Source of the DNA: Armatimonadota bacterium | GTDB lineage: Bacteria > Armatimonadota > Fimbriimonadia > Fimbriimonadales > Fimbriimonadaceae | Direction of reading: 5' to 3' | Length of the DNA: 64,000 bases | Assembly (NCBI GenBank): GCA_016125185.1 | Contig: WGMG01000006.1 | Span: forward strand, 682,001-746,000 | Shown: positions 45,741 through 53,032 of the stretch, piece after piece | How the letters are laid out: each line of letters opens with the position of its first letter | Position numbering within the stretch: position 1 is the first letter of the stretch | Notes under the pieces: generated by a model | Databases searched by the model: none | Told to the model about the DNA's origin: nothing | Seen by the model: only the letters and a program-made list of their open reading frames with translations | Made by a program: the position numbers and the translations under genes

Positions 45741-46490
45741 TTAGTGGGCGTGAGCTTCGTCACCATGACCGTGGCTCGTGACCAAGCCGAGGTAAACGCA
45801 GGTGAGAAGCGTAAATACCAGGGCCTGAACGACGCACGTCAGGATTTTGAGCGGAAGCAGGAACTCGCCAAGGGGAACGAGGTTCAGACCGGGAACACTC
45901 AGGCCGAAAAAGAGGCTATTCATCGACTCTACAGCGGCATGGCCACCGTGCATGTTGGCAAAGAGTCGAATGCTGAGCGACATGTTCTTCATCAGCTCGG
46001 AGAAGATCTCGATGACGAAGATCATGAGCGTGATGGGCAGAAGCGCGAGACCGAGCTTGGGACCGGCGAAGTGAGTCACGTGACCGAAAAATCCGTTTGC
46101 CTTGATGCCTTCGTACTGCACGTAGGCGATGGAGGCGACGGCAAGTCCGACGTTGAAGCTAAGAACCGTCGTTGGCGACATTGGCGCGAGGAGTGCGAGA
46201 ATGTTGCTCACAAAGATCAGAATCCAGAATCCAGCGGCAAGAGGCAGATACTTTCGACCGTGTGGGCCGATCGCGCCGAGGACCATGTTCTCAAGGAACA
46301 GGTAAAGCTGTTCCGCCAATCGAGAAACTTTGCTGGTGAAAACTCGACCGTTGTAGCCTTTCTTGGCGTATCCAAGAAAGACGCAGATGAAGACGATGAC
46401 AATCAGCAAATAGAAGGCCCAACCCTTAAAAGATACGAACTGCTCTTCTTCTGCTAGGGGCAGGGTGGTCAAGCTGCTAAGGTTCATCAT
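45741..46490 (-). CDS. atpB: ATP synthase a subunit
   Basis: Proton channel subunit, 249 residues with five or more membrane helices and the essential arginine in LSIRLFANMHGGH, plus a His-rich C-terminus (GHGDEAHAH). I chose ATG 46490 (MMNLSSL) which overlaps the end of the upstream gene by 14 bases; the open frame to 46535 adds residues that are out of character. Confidence 0.95.
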   Translation of the reverse strand: MMNLSSLTTLPLAEEEQFVSFKGWAFYLLIVIVFICVFLGYAKKGYNGRVFTSKVSRLAEQLYLFLENMVLGAIGPHGRKYLPLAAGFWILIFVSNILALLAPMSPTTVLSFNVGLAVASIAYVQYEGIKANGFFGHVTHFAGPKLGLALLPITLMIFVIEIFSELMKNMSLSIRLFANMHGGHAAVESMNSLFFGLSVPGLNLVPLGEFLLPLKILTCVVQALVFTLLTCVYLGLVTSHGHGDEAHAH

Positions 46491-46782
46491 CTGCTCTTCG
46501 ATTCTGTCGAAAACCGTACACGGCCATGCCGACAACGGTGCAGAAGTATACCAAGCATACTCCGATGATTGCGCCGTTCACATCGGCCCTATTTGTGGAT
46601 TTGGCGATTTTTAATACGTAGATGACGCCGGGAAATTTGAGCCCGAGTCCAAAGGCGAAGTTGGCCGCCGCGCCGAGAGAATTCGCCTTTCCGGCTTCGC
46701 CAAAAGCCCGGACGATGCACCACGATCCGCAGACGAATACGAAAGTCACGAAGAGGCTTATGACGAAAGTAACCGGATTCAC
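46477..46782 (-). CDS. atpI: AtpI-like membrane protein of the atp operon
   Basis: 101 residues with three membrane helices (about 5-25, 42-58, 71-90). Placed between atpZ and atpB, where AtpI assembly factors normally sit. Sequence identity to known AtpI cannot be judged by eye, so the name rests mainly on position, size and topology. GTG start abuts the atpZ stop (TAA-GTG). Confidence 0.65.
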   Translation of the reverse strand: MNPVTFVISLFVTFVFVCGSWCIVRAFGEAGKANSLGAAANFAFGLGLKFPGVIYVLKIAKSTNRADVNGAIIGVCLVYFCTVVGMAVYGFRQNRRADDEP

Positions 46783-47259
46783 TTAAAGGCGGTTCTCGTT
46801 GCGATTCGTCACCATGGCGACCCATATGATGCCGATGATGCTGCCGAGCAGGGTTAGCCAAATCTGCCAACCTTGGGCACCCGTCAGCTTATTCATGAGG
46901 AGCCCTGCTCCGTAGCCGACGATCGGTGCGCCGATGATGGTGTAAGCGAGGGTTAGGCCGAGGCCCATCGAAAGGCTGGATTTTTGGTCGAGGCCCCCGG
47001 AGAAGGAGTCGCGCTTGGGTTCGGAGGTGGCGCGAGTGGCTTTGGCTTTGCGAATCTTCTCGTCCAGTTCGTCCAGCTTTTGCTGATAGGCGTCGTGCTC
47101 TTCTTCATCGAGACGGTCGGCCTTGGTGTTGGCGAGAATGTCGTCGAGTTTGGAGTCCACGTCGTCGAGATCGACGCCGAGATTGTCGCGAATCTTGGCG
47201 AAGCGGGCTTCGATCTCCTCATCGGAAGGTAGTTCGGGTCGCTCCGGATCGGTGGACAT
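46783..47259 (-). CDS. atpZ: AtpZ/AtpI family protein (ATPase_gene1)
   Basis: 158 residues from ATG 47259. The acidic N-terminal half (1-90) is a helical, charged extension; the C-terminal part has two membrane helices (LGLTLAYTIIGAPIVGYGAGLLMNKLTG...IWLTLLGSIIGIIWVAMV) as in AtpZ. AtpZ/AtpI pairs help assemble the c-ring and have been linked to Mg/Ca transport. First gene of the operon. Confidence 0.8.
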   Translation of the reverse strand: MSTDPERPELPSDEEIEARFAKIRDNLGVDLDDVDSKLDDILANTKADRLDEEEHDAYQQKLDELDEKIRKAKATRATSEPKRDSFSGGLDQKSSLSMGLGLTLAYTIIGAPIVGYGAGLLMNKLTGAQGWQIWLTLLGSIIGIIWVAMVTNRNENRL

Positions 47260-47381
47260 GATTATTAGTTTACAGCTTTCAGGCTTAAGGATTGAGTTGC
47301 GACTCTGCCGCTTCGCTTGTACCGCGCTCAGCGACCTCTCTCGCCCTTGGCTAGCTGGATGTTCTAGTTGCCTTGACAGTT

Positions 47382-47756
47382 CTACGGTGTCTCTTCGAGC
47401 ATCTTCAGATACTTGGGCGGTGCAACGGCGCGATAGGCCTCCTTCAGAAGGTCGGCGAGTTCGTCCCAATCGACTTCGCCGTCGAGGTTCACGCCGACCC
47501 AACCGCGCGGGCCGACGTACGGCGGCCGGTAGAACTTCTCGCCATCGCTTTGGATCAGCATTTCTTGGGCGCCGGGAGGGGCTGCCATCCAAATTCCCAG
47601 CCTCATGCCGTGGTGGTAGGTGCAGAACATGGCGAACGACTTCTTGCCGTCCACGAACCAAGTCGGCTCGCCGTGGCTGAGCTTCTCGGTTACCAACGGG
47701 AGGGCCAATGCCGCCTTCCGCGTCTCGGTTAAGACTTTTTCTGCCAGCGGATCCAT
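47382..47756 (-). CDS. MmcQ/YjbR family DNA-binding-like protein
   Basis: 124 residues with the YjbR fold (CyaY-like): KVLTETRKAALALPLVTEKLSHGEPTWFVDGKKSFAMF at the N-terminus and YVGPRGWVGVNLDGEVDWDELADLLKEAYRAVAP at the C-terminus. The family is thought to bind DNA, but its biological role is unknown. Not coupled to the atp operon (122 bases away). Confidence 0.85.
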   Translation of the reverse strand: MDPLAEKVLTETRKAALALPLVTEKLSHGEPTWFVDGKKSFAMFCTYHHGMRLGIWMAAPPGAQEMLIQSDGEKFYRPPYVGPRGWVGVNLDGEVDWDELADLLKEAYRAVAPPKYLKMLEETP

Positions 47757-47780
47757 ATGCTCGTATTATAGATAGTTGCC

Positions 47781-48365
47781 ATGGATGCCGCTGCGATCGA
47801 CAGTCCTTTGCCGGAGGATACTTCTCCTCCTTCTCGCGTCGAGATTCCGTTCAAGCGGATCCTCATCTATGGTGTTACTGGTTCGGGTAAGACCACGATG
47901 GCCCGGCATTTGAGCGAAGAGACAAGCATCCCTTGGACCGAGGTCGATACCCTCACTTGGGACCCCGGCTGGGTCGAGGTGCCGGTCGAGACTCAACGAG
48001 ATCGGATTCAGGCGATCTGTGCTCAGGATGAATGGATTCTCGATTCAGCCTATGGGAAGTGGCTTGAGATTCCGCTTGAACGGGTTGAGTTGATCATCGG
48101 GCTCGACTATCCCCGTTGGCGCTCTCTGCGACAGCTTTTGTGGCGGACGGTCAGCCGCTCGATCACCAAAGAGAAGGTGTGCAACGGGAATGTGGAGTCC
48201 TTGCGCGGGATGTTCTCGAGGGATAGCATCATTGGCTGGCATTTCAAGTCCTTTGCGAGGAAGCGGGAGCGGGTGTACCAATGGGCGAAGGACCCGCGCT
48301 GGACGGTGGTGATTCTTCGGCATCCACGTGAGCTTGATGCGTGGCTTGCTGAGGTGATGAGTTAG
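47781..48365 (+). CDS. P-loop nucleotide kinase-like protein
   Basis: 194 residues. Walker A IYGVTGSGKTTMARHL (about 29-44), then EVDTLTWDPGWVEVP and WILDSAYGKW, the pattern of adenylate-kinase-like topology modulation (FlaR) proteins, and Arg-rich lid segments (RSLRQLLWRTVSRSITKEKVCNGN). Nucleotide or small-molecule kinase activity is plausible but the substrate is unknown. TATAGA ends 8 bases before the ATG. Confidence 0.75.
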   Translation: MDAAAIDSPLPEDTSPPSRVEIPFKRILIYGVTGSGKTTMARHLSEETSIPWTEVDTLTWDPGWVEVPVETQRDRIQAICAQDEWILDSAYGKWLEIPLERVELIIGLDYPRWRSLRQLLWRTVSRSITKEKVCNGNVESLRGMFSRDSIIGWHFKSFARKRERVYQWAKDPRWTVVILRHPRELDAWLAEVMS

Positions 48366-48371
48366 GCAACC

Positions 48372-48398
48372 TGGGAGGGTGGGCTTCTAGCTCACCAA
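48372..48398 (-). repeat. REP element, left flank of the transposase gene (inverted)
   Basis: On the minus strand it reads TTTGGTGAGCTAGAAGCCCA followed by CCCTCCCA, matching the element at 49048-49074 with 2-3 changes. It lies 22 bases before the transposase start and in the opposite orientation to the right-hand copy. Confidence 0.75.
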
Positions 48399-48420
48399 AT
48401 TTTGTAGAATTACCTCGTTG

Positions 48421-48999
48421 ATGTCCGATCACAAAGGTTGGTATACGCCAAGGAAATTGCCTCACTATGATACTGGGGACGTTAACCAATTCATTACCTT
48501 TCGTCTCGCCGACAGTGTGCCAACGAATCTGCTGGATCAACTTGAAGAAGAGCTAAGACTCCTTAAGGGCGATGTTGAACGAGAAAGGACTGCTCGCGTG
48601 GAGAAGTTGCTCGACTTGGGCCATGGCTCCTGCGTACTTCATCAAACGATGTGCGCGGAGATCGTTCACGATTCTCTCCATTTTCTTGATGGCACCCACT
48701 ACGATCTTGTCTCGTGGGTCATCATGCCAAACCATGTCCATTTTCTGGCTCGGTTCAACCAAGGTCAATCAATGCCGAAAGCGCTTCATGCTTTGAAGTC
48801 GTTTACTTCCAACGAGATCAAGAAGGTTCATCCTCAGATGGGCGCTGTGTGGATGGAAGGCTACTTTGATCGGTTCATGAGAAGTGAGGAGCATTATTTG
48901 AGAACGATTGGTTACATCCACGGAAATCCGGTGGTGGCTCGGCTTTGTGACGAGCCAGGTGAGTTCAGGTGGAGTAGCGCGTATGGCAATTTCGACTAG
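48421..48999 (+). CDS. REP-associated tyrosine transposase (RAYT, Y1_Tnp)
   Basis: 192 residues. Single-strand DNA nuclease of the IS200/IS605-like HUH class: HVH (H105, H107) in WVIMPNHVHFL, candidate catalytic Tyr148 in MEGYFDRFMRSEEHY, and the conserved IGYIHGNPV near the end. RAYTs are single-copy chromosomal genes that are thought to spread REP hairpins. Inverted REPs flank the gene on both sides, which strongly supports the call. ATG 48421 with TTG 48418 as alternative; TAGAAT ends 7 bases before the TTG. Confidence 0.92.
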   Translation: MSDHKGWYTPRKLPHYDTGDVNQFITFRLADSVPTNLLDQLEEELRLLKGDVERERTARVEKLLDLGHGSCVLHQTMCAEIVHDSLHFLDGTHYDLVSWVIMPNHVHFLARFNQGQSMPKALHALKSFTSNEIKKVHPQMGAVWMEGYFDRFMRSEEHYLRTIGYIHGNPVVARLCDEPGEFRWSSAYGNFD

Positions 49000-49047
49000 G
49001 TGGTTGGAAGATGCTCTATTAGTTGCAGGCATCTCACTAATGAAGGC

Positions 49048-49074
49048 TTGGTGGGCTGGAAGCCCACCCTCCCA
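49048..49074 (+). repeat. REP element, right flank of the transposase gene
   Basis: TTGGTGGGCTGGAAGCCCAC followed by CCTCCCA; an 8-bp hairpin plus a conserved tail. Nearly identical to 40341-40366 and inverted relative to 48372-48398. Confidence 0.8.
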
Positions 49075-49115
49075 TGCGGCCTAACCTTTGTTGGACTCTG
49101 CTGCTTACGATGGCT

Positions 49116-49184
49116 CTGGTGGGCTGTCCCGATTCGCTCTGCTCATTTCCCTTTGGCGGGAGCTTCGTAAAGCCCACCCTCCCA
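49116..49184 (+). repeat. interrupted REP element
   Basis: CTGGTGGGCT (49116-49125) and AGCCCACCCTCCCA (49171-49184) are the two halves of a REP separated by 45 bases. The downstream sequence (ACGGCCTGAC...GGGACTGCA) repeats that after the previous REP (GCGGCCTAAC...GGACTCTG), so the whole unit appears duplicated. Confidence 0.6.
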
Positions 49185-49229
49185 GACGGCCTGACTTTTT
49201 TTGGGACTGCAGAACCACCTTCTAAGGGA

Positions 49230-50357
49230 TTATCGACTGACGTTACAGGTTGCGAATGCGGCGATGCCTTCTCCGCGACCGATGGCGCCCAAGCCTTCTT
49301 GGGTTGTCGCCTTGATGCTTACGCGGTCTAGGTTGATGTCGAGCAGTCCGGCGATTCGCGTTCGGATGTCGAGCGCTCTCGGCATGATCTTTGGCTTTTC
49401 GGCCTGGATCGCGATGTCGAGGTTGACGACGGTCCAACCGACTTCATCAATGAGGCGCTTGGCTTCCAGCAAAAACTCGGCTGAGTCGCGGTTCTTGTTG
49501 GTCGCGTCGGTGTTCGGGAAGAGCTGACCAATGTCGCCGGCGGAGATGGCTCCGAGGAGGGCGTCAACGACTGCGTGGAGCACCACGTCGGCATCGGAGT
49601 GCCCCTCAAGCCCAACCTCTCCCTCGAACAGGATGCCGCCTAGCCAGCACGGGCGAGCGGGATCGGTCGAAAATCGGTGGATATCGTAGCCGAGCCCGGT
49701 GCGGGTCTCCATCCTAGCCAGGGACCTGGCGCGCAAGAGGTCCTCGGGATTCGTAATTTTGAAGTTTGCCGCGTCGCCCATGACCCAGCCGGTATTGTAT
49801 CCGGCTTTGCTCAGGACTTCCATATCGTCGGTGCAGGGCTCCTGAACGGCGGCAAACGCTTTGACGAACATCTGGACGGGGCCCCCTTGAGGTGTCTGCA
49901 TCGCCACGAGGGATTTGCGCTGAAGATGCTCGACGATCGCGCCATCGTCGGCCCGCTTCATGGTGTCGATGCTGGGGATGGCGGCGGCAACGGCTTCTCC
50001 CGCCCTCACCCGCTCGATGACCCGATCGATAATGTCGGCGGAGACGAAGGGACGAGCAGCATCATGGAAAAGGATTCCGTCGCAGTTGGTCTTGGATGCC
50101 TTCCAGAGTCCGGCGATGGTGCTCGCCGTGCGGGTGTCGCCCCCGAGGATGACTTCGGCGGACTCGCCGACTTCGGCTTTGATGGCCGGATAGTTGTTTT
50201 CAGAACAGACGACGATGACTTCGGCGACCTCGGGATGGTTTAGATAGGTGAGGAAGCTGTGCTTCCAAATGGGGACGCCGCGCAGTTTGTACGCGAGCTT
50301 GTCACCGCCGAACCGAGTTCCTGAGCCTGCGGCGAGAATCACCGCCGCAATCTTCAT
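49230..50357 (-). CDS. ispDF: bifunctional IspD/IspF (MEP isoprenoid pathway)
   Basis: 375 residues joining two enzymes. IspD (about 1-215) has AAVILAAGSGTRFGGDKL, FHDAARPFVS and MQTPQGG; it makes CDP-methylerythritol. IspF (about 217-375) has GLGYDIHRF, GLEGHSDADVVLHAVVDALLGAISAGDIGQLFP and SIKATTQEGLGAIGRGEGI; it cyclises the phosphorylated product. The IspE step between them is coded elsewhere. ATG overlaps the stop of the PIN-TRAM gene (ATGA), a common arrangement. Confidence 0.95.
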   Translation of the reverse strand: MKIAAVILAAGSGTRFGGDKLAYKLRGVPIWKHSFLTYLNHPEVAEVIVVCSENNYPAIKAEVGESAEVILGGDTRTASTIAGLWKASKTNCDGILFHDAARPFVSADIIDRVIERVRAGEAVAAAIPSIDTMKRADDGAIVEHLQRKSLVAMQTPQGGPVQMFVKAFAAVQEPCTDDMEVLSKAGYNTGWVMGDAANFKITNPEDLLRARSLARMETRTGLGYDIHRFSTDPARPCWLGGILFEGEVGLEGHSDADVVLHAVVDALLGAISAGDIGQLFPNTDATNKNRDSAEFLLEAKRLIDEVGWTVVNLDIAIQAEKPKIMPRALDIRTRIAGLLDINLDRVSIKATTQEGLGAIGRGEGIAAFATCNVSR

Positions 50358-51496
50358 GTGTGGTGCCGACGGACGCCGGGACGGCGCGGCGGCTCGTCCT
50401 CGCCCGGCACCTCGGCAAAGATCAGTTTGCCGCGCTCGGTTTGGATGACTTGGGTGACCATCACGTCGATCGTCTCACCGATGTGGCGTCGACCGTTTTC
50501 GATGATGACCATGGTTCCGTCTTCGAGGTAGCCCACGCCCTGGCCAGACTGGTTGCCTTCGCGGTGGACCAAGATTTCCAGATGCTCCTGCGGTAGTACA
50601 TTCGGACGAAGCGAAAGAGCGAGATCGTTAATATTGAGGACGCGAACCTCTTGGAGGGTCGCAACGCGGTTCAAATTGTGATCGTTGGTGACGAGGTCGC
50701 CGCCAACCGCGAGGGCGAGGCGCACCAGTCGGGCGTCAACTCCGTCGCCTTCATCCAGCGCGAGTTGGTCATGGGTTCCGACTTCAACCTCAAACTCCGA
50801 CTGCATCAGCTTGAGAATCTCCAGACCTCGGCGTCCACGCTGTCGGCGCAGGCCGTCGTGGCTATCGGCGATGTACTGAAGCTCTTCGAGAACGAACTTG
50901 GGCACGTAGACGTTGCCCTCGATGAATCCGGCGCGGGCGACATCGTAGACACGTCCGTCGATGATGACGTTGGTGTCGAGAATCTTGATGCCGGTTCGCT
51001 TGCCGCGTACCTTGCCGCGGTACCAAGGCAGGGACTCCTTCATCGAGTGCAGGCCGAAGATCGTCAGCACTGAGAAGAGGATGGCGAGGCCGAACACCAA
51101 CAGCGCGACGATCGGCTTTTGGATATTGAACTGCGAGAACAGCGTGATGAAAAAGGTGGCGGCCAGAAATCCGGTGACGCCGCCCACGAACCAGGTGACC
51201 TTTTCTGAATCATCGGTGCGGTCCCATCGTCGGCCAAATCGCTCGGTCGAGCGGATGAGGAGTGAGCCGAGGAACCAGCCCAGCATGATGCCGCCGACGA
51301 CCAGCGGCACCGTCGTGACGATAATCGAATTGGGCGGCTGATATTCGTCGTTGAGGCGCTTAGCGAAGTCATCGACGACCTGAGGGCCATAGGCGCCGCA
51401 AAGAGTCGCGGTAAAGATGGCGAAGACGGCAGGAATCGCGACCTGCAGGACGCTTTTCGTCTTCTGGCTCTTTATCTGAGGCTGTGGTTTTTCCAT
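50354..51496 (-). CDS. PIN-TRAM membrane protein (YacL-like)
   Basis: 380 residues: four hydrophobic helices (about 17-35, 60-80, 103-121, 130-148), a PIN nuclease-like domain starting ILDTNVIIDGRVYDVA (about 172) with acidic residues in VLEEL and LVTNDHN, and a C-terminal TRAM domain (GQGVGYLEDGTMVIIENGRRHIGETIDVMVTQVIQTERGKLIFAEV). YacL-type proteins are presumed RNA nucleases next to isoprenoid genes in many bacteria. Coupled to ispDF. Confidence 0.88.
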   Translation of the reverse strand: MEKPQPQIKSQKTKSVLQVAIPAVFAIFTATLCGAYGPQVVDDFAKRLNDEYQPPNSIIVTTVPLVVGGIMLGWFLGSLLIRSTERFGRRWDRTDDSEKVTWFVGGVTGFLAATFFITLFSQFNIQKPIVALLVFGLAILFSVLTIFGLHSMKESLPWYRGKVRGKRTGIKILDTNVIIDGRVYDVARAGFIEGNVYVPKFVLEELQYIADSHDGLRRQRGRRGLEILKLMQSEFEVEVGTHDQLALDEGDGVDARLVRLALAVGGDLVTNDHNLNRVATLQEVRVLNINDLALSLRPNVLPQEHLEILVHREGNQSGQGVGYLEDGTMVIIENGRRHIGETIDVMVTQVIQTERGKLIFAEVPGEDEPPRRPGVRRHHT

Positions 51497-51502
51497 CGTG
51501 GT

Positions 51503-52924
51503 TTAACTCTTTTGCTCAAGTACTTCCATGTGAGCGTTTGCCAGGATCGTGAAGGTAAATGCCTGATCGACGTTTCCCTGACTTAGTTTAACATGGGTTG
51601 CGGTAAAGAAGTCCGAGGAAGGCACACTATCCAGCCCCAGCCAATCGTATCCTGTCCAAACTTCAACCCAGGCGTGATAATAAAAGTTTCCTTCGAAATT
51701 AACTAATCCGCTGGCGAGTCGTGCCGGAATTCCGGCGGCGCGACACAGCGTGACGGTGAGGATGGCATAGTCGCGACAGACGCCCTCTTTTGCGTCCAAG
51801 ACCTCGCTAGCATCGCGGAGGACACCGATGCCGGCGTTTGGCGTCATGATCGAGTTGACGTAATTTCGGATATCCAGCGCTGCCGACTTCACGTCGGTGT
51901 CCTTCTTAAGGATGGTTTTGGCGAGCTTGGTGAAGCGGGGCGAATCGGCAGGAATGTGCAGACTCGGCTTGATCCAATCCGGCTGTTGCTTCTTGGCTAC
52001 GTCGATACTGACGGTCTTGGAGTCTTTCAATTGGGTCGGCCGGACGTTGATGATCCAAGCTTTGCCGTCGGGGCGAGAGCGCTGTTGGGGATCGTTAGGA
52101 ATCTGCGGCAGGTTGTCGGCCGAGAGTCGGATGCGAAGGTTTTTGGTAGCAAGAGGGTTCTCGATCGGTACGCTGGGCTTGACGCTGGTCAGGTCGGCGA
52201 TGTCCGGCTGATTGTTGGTCGAGACCTTGCCCATCGCCTCCTCCTTGGTCGCGGGCACCATCTCCATGCCGATGGTGGTGGTGATCTTGACGATGTCGCC
52301 CTTGCCGCTGGTGTACACGGTCGTGTTCATGCGTGGGTCGGCGATGAGGATGGCGTTAGCCGAAATCTGCCTGCCGTTGACCGTGATGTCTTCTTTGCCA
52401 GTGAGCTTCGCGGTGTTCTTGACGAGGCTGACGGTAGTGGGGTCGAGGATATAAAACGTCTTGGTCGCCCCGGCGGCGGTCGGATGAAGGGCAAATTCGG
52501 CGACGGGGTCATCGACGATGGTTCCATCCTTCGGATATTGGAGCGTCTCTTTGGTTTTTGCGCCGTTGTTGTCGACTTCAACACGGATCGCTTTCGGCTC
52601 GAACCAGGCGTCCATCACCTGCTGACGACCGCCGCTGGACTGCACGAAGTGCATCTGCACCGGCTTTCCGCTGACCGTGATGGTTTCCGAGTCGATGGTC
52701 ATTTCGAGCGGCGAGCCGATCAGGCCGACTTTGAGTTCGGTCTTGCTGGTGGACTTCTCGGCGGGCTTGCCCTGGTACTGAATGGACTCGGACGCGTAGG
52801 AGGAATAGCCGATCTTGGCACCCTGCATCCAGACGGTGAAATAGGTCACGTCCGGTTGGAAAGCGGTGAGGGCGGAAAAGATCAGCGGAGCCAGCATCGT
52901 GTAGTAATGACGTTCTTTCGTCAT
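51503..52924 (-). CDS. secreted transglutaminase-like protein
   Basis: 473 residues from ATG 52924 (the frame extends to 52990). The signal peptide includes TMLAPLIFSALTAFQP. A long beta-rich region (about 25-330) precedes a transglutaminase-like domain with the Cys-His-Asp triad in GVCRDYAILTVTLCRAAGIPARLASG, YYHAWVEVWTGYDWLGLDSV. Members act as cysteine peptidases or amidases on extracytoplasmic proteins. Six bases upstream of the PIN-TRAM gene, so co-transcribed with it and ispDF. Confidence 0.82.
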   Translation of the reverse strand: MTKERHYYTMLAPLIFSALTAFQPDVTYFTVWMQGAKIGYSSYASESIQYQGKPAEKSTSKTELKVGLIGSPLEMTIDSETITVSGKPVQMHFVQSSGGRQQVMDAWFEPKAIRVEVDNNGAKTKETLQYPKDGTIVDDPVAEFALHPTAAGATKTFYILDPTTVSLVKNTAKLTGKEDITVNGRQISANAILIADPRMNTTVYTSGKGDIVKITTTIGMEMVPATKEEAMGKVSTNNQPDIADLTSVKPSVPIENPLATKNLRIRLSADNLPQIPNDPQQRSRPDGKAWIINVRPTQLKDSKTVSIDVAKKQQPDWIKPSLHIPADSPRFTKLAKTILKKDTDVKSAALDIRNYVNSIMTPNAGIGVLRDASEVLDAKEGVCRDYAILTVTLCRAAGIPARLASGLVNFEGNFYYHAWVEVWTGYDWLGLDSVPSSDFFTATHVKLSQGNVDQAFTFTILANAHMEVLEQKS

Positions 52925-52941
52925 AAGGAATTCAGCACATT

Positions 52942-52971
52942 TTGAGAACTTTTGAAAAAAATTGGTACAGT
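52942..52971 (+). promoter_or_regulatory. sigma-70-like promoter of topA
   Basis: TTGAGA (52942-52947), an A/T-rich 18-base spacer, TACAGT (52966-52971), about 62 bases before the topA ATG. Confidence 0.6.
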
Positions 52972-53032
52972 TGCGTCGGGTTGAGGACATTATTATCCAG
53001 GTAAGGTCCCGCTCGGACCTATCGGATACTTT

